Notes under the pieces: generated by a model
Seen by the model: the letters and a program-made list of their open reading frames with translations, nothing else
The model's database searches: none
Told to the model about the DNA's origin: nothing
Position numbers and translations under genes: made by a program
Origin: Marivita sp.
Lineage (GTDB): Bacteria > Pseudomonadota > Alphaproteobacteria > Rhodobacterales > Rhodobacteraceae
DNA: 64,000 nt
NCBI RefSeq assembly: GCF_022763305.1
Contig: NZ_JALEGT010000119.1
Coordinates: forward strand, 17,451-81,450
Reading direction: 5' to 3'
Shown here: one piece after another, positions 1 to 7,181 of the stretch
How the letters are laid out: every line of letters starts with the position of its first letter
Numbering within the stretch: the stretch's first letter is position 1

Positions 1-100
1 AATGGCGATTGTCATGTGGAAGGCTCCTTGTCGGTTTCATTGACGAGAAGCGATGTAGAACCTAAGCTATCTTTAAGTAAGTACGCACCAAAAAGTAAGA

Positions 101-481
101 ATGAACTTTTTGAAACCCGAGTTGGACTTCGCCCCCGACGTGATGAGCGAAATGTGCCCCTCCCGTCGCCTGCTGAATGACGTGACCAGCAAGTGGGGTA
201 TCTTCGTGATGCTGGCACTGCACAGCGAAACCATGCGGTTCAGCAGCTTGCGACGCCGCATCGGCGGGGTCAGTGAAAAGATGCTGTCTCAAACGCTCAA
301 GACGCTCGAAGCCGATGGATTTGTCGCACGCCGCAGCTTTGACGTCGTGCCACCGCATGTCGAATACTCGCTGACAGAGCACGGGATGGAATTGGCCGGT
401 CACCTCAAGGGGCTGGCCCTGTGGCTGGAAAAGACGTTGCCGGATTTGCCCTGCGCACAGGAGTTGCTTGACCGCAAGTGA
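101..481 (+). CDS. HxlR family transcriptional regulator
   Basis: A 126-aa winged-helix DNA-binding protein. The HxlR signature is present: a Cys-Pro near the N-terminus (CPSR, Cys19), then SKWGIFVMLAL, the recognition-helix region GVSEKMLSQTLKTLEADGFV and the wing residues VEYSLTEHG. In this family the N-terminal Cys often senses electrophiles or quinones, so the adjacent, convergent aromatic-ring dioxygenase may be functionally related, but nothing in the sequence proves it. The gene stands alone; the first 100 bases of the window carry no other gene I can support. Family certain, ligand unknown. Confidence 0.9.
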   Translation: MNFLKPELDFAPDVMSEMCPSRRLLNDVTSKWGIFVMLALHSETMRFSSLRRRIGGVSEKMLSQTLKTLEADGFVARRSFDVVPPHVEYSLTEHGMELAGHLKGLALWLEKTLPDLPCAQELLDRK

Positions 482-599
482 TAACCATGCGCCGGCCTGC
501 ACCGCCGTCCTTGCATCGCCGGAGGATGCGATCCATGCACCGATGCCAGAGCCGCAGCATTCACAAGACAGGTTTGGAAAACGCGGCCTGCACCCTCCG

Positions 600-1211
600 T
601 CAAACAATGACATCCAGCACGGTTTGGTCTCCCTCGAAGCGCATCGACACGGCATGTGCCTCGGCCTCGCTCATGGCGCGAAAGAGCCGATCCCTCTGGT
701 TCTCGGGATGACCCGAGAGGTAGAATTGCGTCGTCAGGACCTCTTGCCCCGCAGCGTCGAAGATTTTGACATGGATATGCGGTGTGCGCCCCGGATAGGA
801 GACCGGTTTGATCGTCCTGAACCGGTATTCGCCACCACCGCCCGTAATGTCATGTCCAAAACCTTGAAAGGCCATGTCCTGAGGTGCCGTATTTCGGTCT
901 CGCGGATGCATGTACCGGCCGTTCACGTCGCATTGCCAGATTTCAACCCTGTACCCGACCCGCGGGCCACCTGCCTCATCAAGCACGCGCCCGGACAAGG
1001 TGATGATTTCACCGCCGGCGTCTTTTACCTGACCAGCGATCCGAACAAGATCGTTGTCCACATCCGCGAACCGCATCGAAGGGTCCGGATAATATGGGCC
1101 CTCCATTGCGCTCGGGGTTTCAATGGCGGCCGCCGCACGTCCGGCAGTCAGGGCCGCAAATGTGCTCGTCATCCAGGTAAAGAACGTCCGTCTGTTGGTG
1201 GTATTCGACAT
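600..1211 (-). CDS. Intradiol ring-cleavage dioxygenase, exported
   Basis: 203 aa. Opens an aromatic diol ring between its two hydroxyls using non-haem Fe(III). The 2-Tyr/2-His iron site is complete: Tyr100 in NGRYMHP, Tyr139 in SYPGRTP, His145 and His147 in PHIHVKI. The N-terminus reads NRRTFFTW followed by a small hydrophobic alanine-rich stretch to about residue 29, which resembles a Tat signal, so export is likely. I chose the ATG at 1211 over the in-frame ATG at 1223 because it places the twin arginine close to the N-terminus. Shorter than catechol or protocatechuate dioxygenases and lacking their N-terminal helical domain; this matches the protocatechuate-beta-like 'dioxygenase core' proteins of unknown substrate. 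No pathway genes nearby. Confidence 0.88.
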   Translation of the reverse strand: MSNTTNRRTFFTWMTSTFAALTAGRAAAAIETPSAMEGPYYPDPSMRFADVDNDLVRIAGQVKDAGGEIITLSGRVLDEAGGPRVGYRVEIWQCDVNGRYMHPRDRNTAPQDMAFQGFGHDITGGGGEYRFRTIKPVSYPGRTPHIHVKIFDAAGQEVLTTQFYLSGHPENQRDRLFRAMSEAEAHAVSMRFEGDQTVLDVIV

Positions 1212-1503
1212 GCATGTCTCCATTCAAACGCCCGGCCATTTCCGAGGCACCACATACGCCACTGCATGAGGTTTTGGCCCGACTGGGCATCATCCCTCGT
1301 AGCTTGCACGAAGACCTAGAGCGTTTCCGTCGCGGGAGAATTCAAGACTGCAAAACTCCGCTCATGCCCGAAAGACCCTCGGCAGGCGCGCGAATCCGCC
1401 GCGCTTCTGCAGCCGCCCCGCTGCAAGGGAGAGGTTGTCGTGGTCGCGGAATACCGCGATGTTAGGCGCATCGACGAGAGCCGCCGTAGCCAAGAGACCT
1501 GAC
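1212..1503. other. Intergenic region between dioxygenase and fumarase
   Basis: 292 bases between two divergently transcribed genes. It must hold both promoters. I see no RNA gene, no convincing hairpin and no small ORF with a good ribosome-binding site. Confidence 0.5.
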
Positions 1504-3009
1504 ATGACCCTGATCCGCGAAGACGATCTGATCGCCTCCATTGCCGAGGCGCTGCAATACATCTCCTATTACCATCCGCCCGATTTCATCCGCGCCATGT
1601 CGGACGCGTGGGAGCGCGAGGAAAACCCCGGCGCGAAACAGGCCATGGCGCAGATTCTGGTCAACAGCCGCATGTGCGCGCTGGGACGCCGCCCGATCTG
1701 CCAGGACACGGGTGCCGCCAACATCCACATCAAGTACGGCGTCGAAGCCCGCACCGATTTCAAACGCTCCCTGCAGGATATCTGTGACGAAGGCACCCGT
1801 TTGGGTTACCTGCGCGACACCAACCCGCTGCGCGCATCCGTCGTCGTCGATCCCTTCGGCGACCGCAAGAACTCAGGGGACAACACCCCCTGCATGCTCA
1901 CCGTCGAGATGGTCGCGGGCGATACAATCGAAGTCGAGGTTGCGGCCAAGGGTGGTGGCTCCGAGAACAAGGCCAAGTTCACCACGCTGAACCCGTCCGG
2001 CAACGTGGCCGACTGGGTGGTCGATACCGTGGAAACGCTGGGCGCGGGCTGGTGCCCGCCCGGTATCCTGGGCATCGGCATCGGCGGCAATGCGGACCGG
2101 GCGATGGCGCTGGCAAAGGCGGCCCTGTCCGATCCCATCGACCTGCACGAGCTGCAGCGTCGCGGCCCGTCCAACCGCACCGAGGAACTGCGGCTGGAAA
2201 TCGCCGAGCGCGTGAACGCCCTTGGCATCGGCGCGCAGGGTCTGGGTGGCGTGACAACCGTTCTTGACGTCAAGATCCGGTCCTTCCCGACCCATGCCGC
2301 GTCATTGCCGGTCGGCCTGATCCCCAATTGCGCAGCGACCCGCCACGTACATTTCACGCTCGACGGGTCCGGTCCGGCGGAGTTCACACCGCCCGATCTG
2401 GCCGACTGGCCGGAGATCCTGCTCGATCAGGCCAGCGCTCAGGCGCGGCGCATTGATCTGGACGCGCTGACCGACGAGGTGATCGCCTCGCTCGAACCCG
2501 GTCAGACGCTGCTGCTGTCGGGCACGCTCTACACGGGTCGCGACGCCGCGCACAAACGCATGATCGACATGCTGGACCGCGGGGAGCCGCTGCCAGTCGA
2601 TCTCAAGGGCCGGGCGATCTACTATGTGGGCCCCGTGGATGCCGTGGGCGACGAGGCCATCGGTCCGGCAGGTCCCACAACCTCGACCCGGATGGACAAG
2701 TTCACCGACCGCATCCTGGGCGAAACGGGTCTCAAGCTGATGATCGGCAAAGCCGAACGCGGCCCGGTCGCGCTCGAAGCGATCGCCAAGCACAAGGCGG
2801 CATATCTCATCGCTGTGGGGGGCGCAGCCTATCTCGTGTCGAAAGCCATCAAGGCCGCCAAGCCCGTGGCCTTTGCCGATCTGGGGATGGAGGCGATCTA
2901 CGAATTGAAGGTCGAAGACATGCCGGTGACAGTCGCCGTGGATACGGCCGGGAATTCCATCCACAAGACCGGTCCCGCGGCATGGAAGCGCGTGCCGATT
3001 TTGGCCTGA
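1504..3009 (+). CDS. fumA: Class I fumarate hydratase (iron-sulfur)
   Basis: 501 aa. Interconverts fumarate and L-malate in the TCA cycle with an oxygen-sensitive [4Fe-4S] cluster. Three cysteines in the expected contexts are visible: Cys66 (RPICQDTGAAN), Cys183 (GWCPPGILGIGIGGN) and Cys275 (IPNCAATRHVHF). Both the alpha region and the C-terminal beta region (TSTRMDKFTD, the KAERGP stretch, VAVDTAGNS) are fused in one chain, as in E. coli FumA/FumB. The ATG at 1504 is preferred to the earlier ATG at 1435 because MTLIREDDLI starts the conserved region. Monocistronic. Confidence 0.95.
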   Translation: MTLIREDDLIASIAEALQYISYYHPPDFIRAMSDAWEREENPGAKQAMAQILVNSRMCALGRRPICQDTGAANIHIKYGVEARTDFKRSLQDICDEGTRLGYLRDTNPLRASVVVDPFGDRKNSGDNTPCMLTVEMVAGDTIEVEVAAKGGGSENKAKFTTLNPSGNVADWVVDTVETLGAGWCPPGILGIGIGGNADRAMALAKAALSDPIDLHELQRRGPSNRTEELRLEIAERVNALGIGAQGLGGVTTVLDVKIRSFPTHAASLPVGLIPNCAATRHVHFTLDGSGPAEFTPPDLADWPEILLDQASAQARRIDLDALTDEVIASLEPGQTLLLSGTLYTGRDAAHKRMIDMLDRGEPLPVDLKGRAIYYVGPVDAVGDEAIGPAGPTTSTRMDKFTDRILGETGLKLMIGKAERGPVALEAIAKHKAAYLIAVGGAAYLVSKAIKAAKPVAFADLGMEAIYELKVEDMPVTVAVDTAGNSIHKTGPAAWKRVPILA

Positions 3010-3021
3010 CGCACACATCCG

Positions 3022-3065
3022 AAAAAACTGCGGACGGGCGATCCTTCAACAGGACGCCCGTCCGC
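3022..3065 (-). terminator. Rho-independent terminator of the kinase operon
   Basis: Perfect 11-bp inverted repeat (GCGGACGGGCG at 3030-3040 and CGCCCGTCCGC at 3055-3065) with a 14-nt loop. On the minus strand the stem is followed by a T-run (A6 on the plus strand at 3022-3027). It lies just after the histidine kinase stop codon at 3086. Confidence 0.85.
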
Positions 3066-3085
3066 GCCTCAGACCATCAAGCAGA

Positions 3086-4444
3086 TCAAGGTTTCGATAC
3101 CGAGGCGCGGGCCGGCTGCTGAACAAGAGGCAAGCGCAGCGTTGCCCGCAATCCCGGCTCTGCGCTGGTCAGCATCAGATCCCCCCCTGCCGCCTGCGCG
3201 ATATCCGTCGCGATGGAAAGGCCAAGCCCCGTACCTGTTTCATCGGCGCGCGCGTGGCGTTGCATCAGGGCCGCGCGCCGCGTTTCGGGGATGCCGTCGC
3301 CATCATCCGCAACACTCAGAAGCAAGTGTGACCCGTCTGTCTGGGCCGAGATCGCGACCGTGCTTTTTGCGTGCCGCGCGGCATTTTCTGCCAATGCGCC
3401 CAAGGCTTCTGCAAGATCGGCTTCGTGCAGAGCGACCGACAGACCCGGTGCAATCCCCTGCCGCCAATCCAGTTCCGCCCCATCGGGCGTGCGCCGCAGC
3501 ACGGCGATCAGCCTGTCGGCCACAAGAGCGGGGTCGGCCTGCGCATCGACGGCGCGGGTCGCGGTCCGGGCGCGGGCCAATTCCCGGTCGACGGTGCGAC
3601 GCATCGCACGGGCGGTGTCCTCGATCCCCTCGGCCTGTTCGGTGGCCCCTTCACCGCGCAGACGGGCTGCCTCGCCCATGAGCGCCTGCAACGGCGTCTT
3701 GAGCCCGTGTGCAAGGTCTGCCGCGCGGGCACGGGCGCGCTCGGTTTCGGCATCGCGCGCGGTCAGCAGATCGTCGATCTCTGCCGCGACCGGGCGCAGT
3801 TCGACGGGCCAATCCTCGCCCATCCGCATGGCCCGACCAGTGCGCAGGGCCGCAATCCGCGCGCCAAGATCGCGCAGAGGTCGCAAACCAACAGAGAGCT
3901 GTGCCCAGCCCGCGGTGATCAGAGCCAGCGCCAAAAGGCCGAGATATGGGGCGAGGTCCGCCATGAAGTTCCGCCGGGCTGCGTCGAGTTCAGAGGCATT
4001 CATCCCGACCGCCGCACGTACGGCCCCGCCCCCGAGCCGCGCCGGCAGGATACTGGACCTTTCGAGCACGAGAAGATTTGCCCCTTCCGGACCCGGCAGG
4101 TGGTGCACATGGACCGCCCCGTCCCCCAATGTGTCGGCTGGCAAGTCCAGCACCGTGTCCCAAAGCGAGCGGGATCTCTGAATGGCACCCCCCTCTTCGA
4201 TCTGCCAGTAGAGGCCGCCATAGGGTTGGGAAAACCTCGGGTCTGCAGGAGGGCGTGCAAGGCTCAGACCATCCGGTCCCCGTTCCAGCCCGGCCAGAAC
4301 CTGATCCAGCTGGACGCTCATCTCTGCCACGGCCCTGCGTTCGACATGTGCCGCAAAAAGTGTCGCCAGCCCCAGCGCCGCAAGGCCCAGCGCAACAAGG
4401 ATCGCCACCGCACCCGCCAGCGCGAGGCGGAGGCGCAGGCTCAT
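3086..4444 (-). CDS. Sensor histidine kinase (PhoQ/FeuQ-like)
   Basis: 452 aa inner-membrane kinase. One membrane helix at about residues 8-32, a periplasmic domain of about 130 residues, a second helix at about 163-185, a HAMP-like linker (VGLRPLRDLGARIAALRTG), then the phospho-acceptor motif DLAHGLKTPLQAL with His246, and an ATPase domain with N box ALAENAARHAK, G1 box DDGDGIP and G2 box GTGLGLSIA. The AHGLKTPL variant of the H box is typical of PhoQ-like kinases. The start overlaps the response-regulator stop by 4 nt, so the two are co-translated. Ligand unknown; see the PepSY neighbours. Confidence 0.92.
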   Translation of the reverse strand: MSLRLRLALAGAVAILVALGLAALGLATLFAAHVERRAVAEMSVQLDQVLAGLERGPDGLSLARPPADPRFSQPYGGLYWQIEEGGAIQRSRSLWDTVLDLPADTLGDGAVHVHHLPGPEGANLLVLERSSILPARLGGGAVRAAVGMNASELDAARRNFMADLAPYLGLLALALITAGWAQLSVGLRPLRDLGARIAALRTGRAMRMGEDWPVELRPVAAEIDDLLTARDAETERARARAADLAHGLKTPLQALMGEAARLRGEGATEQAEGIEDTARAMRRTVDRELARARTATRAVDAQADPALVADRLIAVLRRTPDGAELDWRQGIAPGLSVALHEADLAEALGALAENAARHAKSTVAISAQTDGSHLLLSVADDGDGIPETRRAALMQRHARADETGTGLGLSIATDIAQAAGGDLMLTSAEPGLRATLRLPLVQQPARASVSKP

Positions 4445-5100
4445 GCCGCCTCCAGGAAATAACCAAAGCCGCGCCGCGTGCCGATCACGCCCGGCCCCAG
4501 TTTGCGGCGCAACCGCGCGATGACCGCTTCCAGTGCATTGGCCTCGCGCGCGTCATCATCGCCGTACAGATGTTCCAGCAATTCGGTCGGTGGCACGGGC
4601 CGGTCACGATGCTGCATGAGATAGGCCAGCAACCGGTATTCCAGCGCCGTGACCTGTACCGGCACACCCCGGATGGCGACCCCCATGCGGTTGGTGTCGA
4701 GGCTCAACTCGCCCGCCTCCTGCAACGCCGCCGCATGACCTCCGGCACGGCGCACCAAAGCGCGGGCGCGCGCGATCAGCTCCTCCATCCGGAACGGCTT
4801 GGGCAGGTAATCGTCGGCTCCGGCCTCGATGCCTTCCACCCGTTCCTGCCATGTCCCGCGCGCGGTCAGGACAAGCACCGGCATGGTCCGGCCATTCGCC
4901 CGCCAGCGCTTGAGAACGGCAAGACCATCAAGGGATGGCAACCCGAGATCGAGCACCACGAGATCGTAGTCTTCGGTGTCCCCTAGGAACCAGGCGTCCT
5001 CACCGTCACCCGTCATTTCGACACGGAATCCCGCCGCCGTCAGCGCCGCCTGCAGATCAGCGGCAATCCTGGGATCGTCCTCGACGGCCAGCGCGCGCAT
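4441..5100 (-). CDS. OmpR-family response regulator
   Basis: 219 aa. Receiver domain with acidic pocket Glu7-Asp8-Asp9, phospho-acceptor Asp51 (VVLDLGLPSLDG), the conserved Thr/Lys region (LVLTARG, YLPKPF), then a C-terminal winged helix (LTALEYRLLAYLMQH, ARLRRKLG, RRGFGYFL). The first Met of the family is at 5100; the longer reading frame upstream lies inside the PepSY gene. Gene order PepSY-regulator-kinase, with a 1-bp gap and a 4-bp overlap, indicates one operon. The likely binding site is the CTGAC repeat pair in the gap at 5433-5471. Confidence 0.95.
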   Translation of the reverse strand: MRALAVEDDPRIAADLQAALTAAGFRVEMTGDGEDAWFLGDTEDYDLVVLDLGLPSLDGLAVLKRWRANGRTMPVLVLTARGTWQERVEGIEAGADDYLPKPFRMEELIARARALVRRAGGHAAALQEAGELSLDTNRMGVAIRGVPVQVTALEYRLLAYLMQHRDRPVPPTELLEHLYGDDDAREANALEAVIARLRRKLGPGVIGTRRGFGYFLEAA

Positions 5101-5101
5101 G

Positions 5102-5407
5102 TCAGTCGTCGTCCTCTTCGTGTTCGACCTCGAGCACCGTACCGGAGGCGGCATCGATTTCCATCTCGTAGAGCCGTCCTTGCGGAGACACAAGCTCCAG
5201 TTCGTACACCCAGCGCCCGTCGTCGCGTTCGAGATCGATCTCGATCACGCGCCCCGGACGCACCGCCGTTGCTGCGGCAAGAATCTCTGACAGTGGCAGG
5301 ATCTCGCCAGCCTCGAGTGCATGGCGTGCACGGTCGTGATCGTCGCGATCCGCAAAAGCGGGCGCAGCAGCAAGAGCAAGGATAAAGAAGAGCGCGTGGC
5401 GTGTCAT
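5102..5407 (-). CDS. PepSY domain protein, periplasmic, first gene of two-component operon
   Basis: 101 aa with an N-terminal signal peptide (MTRHALFFILALAAAPAFA, cleavage after AFA). The mature part is one PepSY unit (ALEAGEILPLSEILAAA, then VIEIDLERDDGRWVYELEL and GRLYEMEIDAASGTVLEVE) and ends in an acidic tail EHEEDDD. Small periplasmic proteins encoded ahead of a response regulator and kinase can modulate the kinase, as I recall for FeuN in the rhizobial FeuNPQ system; the same order here makes that a reasonable inference. The start is taken at 5407 because it begins the signal peptide. Its relative lies directly across the divergent gap at 5535. Confidence 0.88.
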   Translation of the reverse strand: MTRHALFFILALAAAPAFADRDDHDRARHALEAGEILPLSEILAAATAVRPGRVIEIDLERDDGRWVYELELVSPQGRLYEMEIDAASGTVLEVEHEEDDD

Positions 5408-5432
5408 GGGCCCAGTCTCTACCTTGGGCAAC

Positions 5433-5471
5433 CTGACAGCAAGCTGACAATCAGGGTCAGTCCAGCGTCAG
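5433..5471. promoter_or_regulatory. Paired CTGAC repeats, probable response-regulator operator
   Basis: In the 127-bp divergent gap, CTGACA occurs at 5433-5438 and again at 5444-5449, an 11-bp period. On the opposite strand CTGAC occurs at 5456-5460 and 5467-5471, again an 11-bp period. OmpR-family regulators bind tandem half-sites about one helical turn apart, and the regulator gene is adjacent, so autoregulation and control of both operons is inferred. Confidence 0.5.
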
Positions 5472-5534
5472 GCGAGTCGGTGCAAAAGGGGTCATCGGCG
5501 GCCAGGTCGGCTGCCTCGAAAAAGGAGAAGGACC

Positions 5535-5864
5535 ATGAAACGCACCATTCTGTTCACCGCAGCTCTCGCAACCGCTGTCGGCATGTTCGCCCTTGGCGCC
5601 AACGCGCAGCAGACGGGCACTCAGACCCCGCAACCCCAGCGCATGAGCGTTTCCCAGATCGCCACGATGCTCGAAGAGCAGGGCTACACCGTGATCGAAA
5701 TCGAACTGGAGCGCGGTCGCTACGATGTCGACATGATCGACAGCAATGGCATGAAGGTCGAGGCCTATCTCGATCCCGCAACAGGCGCCGTCCTGCCCTA
5801 TCGTGACGACGACGACCGCCGTGACCGCGATGACGACGACCGGTACGAACGGGACGACGACTGA
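5535..5864 (+). CDS. PepSY domain protein with poly-Asp/Arg tail
   Basis: 109 aa. Signal peptide MKRTILFTAALATAVGMFALGANA, then a short QTPQPQ linker, one PepSY unit (MSVSQIATMLEEQGYTVIEIELERGRYDVDMID, interrupted here only for description) and a highly charged tail of alternating Asp runs and Arg from about residue 91 to the end. The ribosome-binding site AAAAAGGAGAAGG precedes the ATG well. The stop overlaps the ATG of the cytochrome gene by 1 nt (TGATG), so the two are translationally coupled. The acidic tail may bind cations or the cytochrome; this is inference. Likely controlled by the divergent two-component system. Confidence 0.87.
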   Translation: MKRTILFTAALATAVGMFALGANAQQTGTQTPQPQRMSVSQIATMLEEQGYTVIEIELERGRYDVDMIDSNGMKVEAYLDPATGAVLPYRDDDDRRDRDDDDRYERDDD

Positions 5865-6502
5865 TGGCAGACGCCTCTGATACGGCCATGATCCGGGTCT
5901 GGGACCCCCTGATCCGGATCGGCCATTGGGTGCTGGTGGCGGCTTTCGCCACCGCCTACCTGACCGAAGGCGAACCGCAATGGCTCCACAGTTTCGCCGG
6001 CTATGCCATCGCCGTTACGGTGGCGATCCGCATCCTTTGGGGCTTTGTCGGCCCACGCCGCGCGCGGTTCTCGGATTTCGTGACCGGACCGGGCCGCGTC
6101 CTGACCTATCTACGCGACCTCATCTCGGGTCGCGCGGAGCGGCATGTCGGACACAGCCCCGCAGGTGGCGCGATGACGGTCGCTCTGCTCTTTGCGCTGA
6201 CGCTGACGGCGCTGTCGGGCATGGCCAATCTGGCGGTCGAGGAAGGCCAGGGCCCGCTGGCCGGCATCGTCACGGCGCAATCCCTGCCCGCCTGGATGGC
6301 GGAAGAAGACGACGATGACGACTATATTAGCGGTGGCCACGGCGAAGGCGGAGAAGCCTTCGAGGAAATCCACGAATTTGCCGCCAACGCGACCCTGCTG
6401 CTGGTGTTCCTGCACCTTGCGGGCGTGCTCTGGGCAAGTCGTGCGCATGGCGAAAACCTTGCACGATCAATGATCACGGGCCTCAAGCGACGCGCTGAAT
6501 GA
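5864..6502 (+). CDS. Cytochrome b561-type dihaem membrane protein
   Basis: 212 aa, four predicted membrane helices (about 20-34, 44-62, 103-125, 173-192). Likely haem ligands are His21 (RIGHWVL), His42 (WLHSFAGYA), His170 (EEIHEFAANA) and His184 (FLHLAGVLW), the pattern of Ni/Fe-hydrogenase-type cytochrome b and b561 proteins. Such proteins pass electrons across the inner membrane, often to a periplasmic haem or metal partner. Unusual: the loop between helices 3 and 4 carries an acidic insert EEDDDDD (147-153) followed by Gly/His-rich residues, echoing the Asp runs of both PepSY neighbours. Start ATG overlaps the upstream stop. Confidence 0.9.
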   Translation: MADASDTAMIRVWDPLIRIGHWVLVAAFATAYLTEGEPQWLHSFAGYAIAVTVAIRILWGFVGPRRARFSDFVTGPGRVLTYLRDLISGRAERHVGHSPAGGAMTVALLFALTLTALSGMANLAVEEGQGPLAGIVTAQSLPAWMAEEDDDDDYISGGHGEGGEAFEEIHEFAANATLLLVFLHLAGVLWASRAHGENLARSMITGLKRRAE

Positions 6503-6683
6503 CCCAATGCCGCCGGGCCCGACCAAGGGCGCGGCGGCAGACCTGCGCAACGGCCCCAGCAATCCGGGCATAAGTTGCCAATCCGCCCGATCTGCGGTTT
6601 TCCCACTTGACCGAACGCTGAACAGCGGCAACGCTGACGGATATATTTGGGTTGTTCGATGCGTGCAGGTTCAGGAGGCCTCG

Positions 6684-7145
6684 ATGCTGAGAACCTGGGC
6701 AGTGATAGTTTTCTTCATTTTTTGCGGAGGTCCCGGCATGGCATTCGGTGGTTCTTTCGTTCTGGCGTCCGAAGTTCAGGGACGGCTGGTAGAGGGCGAA
6801 GGCGGTGCGCCGCTGGCCGGTGTGACCATCCGACGAAGCTGGAACTGGGGCTGGACGGGACGCAGCGGCACGGACGAGACGGTCACCGACAACGAGGGCC
6901 GCTTTCACTTTGACGAAGTCACAGGCCGCAGTCTGACCGCCGGTATCGTCCCGCACGAGCCCAGCATCCGTCAGGAAATCACCGCAGAGCTGGCCACTGG
7001 CCCGCTCACCCTTCTGAGTTTGCAGAAGTCCAATTACGACAGCAATGGCGAACTGGGCGGACAACCGATGCACATCGCCTGCCGATCTGATCTGGAACCG
7101 GACGCACGTGGTTTCTTCTGGGGTACGTGCAGCCTCGACCAATAA
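6684..7145 (+). CDS. Secreted small protein, carboxypeptidase-regulatory-like fold
   Basis: 153 aa. Start chosen at the ATG at 6684, preceded by a strong AGGAGG at 6673-6678, which gives a clean signal peptide (MLRTWAVIVFFIFCGG to about AFG); the longer frame from 6507 has no comparable start. The mature part begins EVQGRLVEGEGGAPLAGVTI and continues TVTDNEGRFHFDEV, the pattern of a carboxypeptidase-regulatory-like or transthyretin-like beta-sandwich, probably the DUF6795 type. Two cysteines near the C-terminus (IACRSD, GTCSLD) could form a disulfide. Only 36 bp separate it from the lipase downstream, suggesting an operon. Precise function not recognised. Confidence 0.75.
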   Translation: MLRTWAVIVFFIFCGGPGMAFGGSFVLASEVQGRLVEGEGGAPLAGVTIRRSWNWGWTGRSGTDETVTDNEGRFHFDEVTGRSLTAGIVPHEPSIRQEITAELATGPLTLLSLQKSNYDSNGELGGQPMHIACRSDLEPDARGFFWGTCSLDQ

Positions 7146-7181
7146 AATTTTTCCATCACTCCATTAGAACGGGAACATCCC

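Noticed and set aside
468..1319. 283-codon plus-strand frame opposite the dioxygenase
   Set aside because: Antisense shadow of a gene with intact catalytic residues; composition rich in His, Arg and Pro.
6507..6683. Upstream extension of the secreted small protein
   Set aside because: The extension has no ribosome-binding site and would bury the signal peptide; the start at 6684 has AGGAGG.
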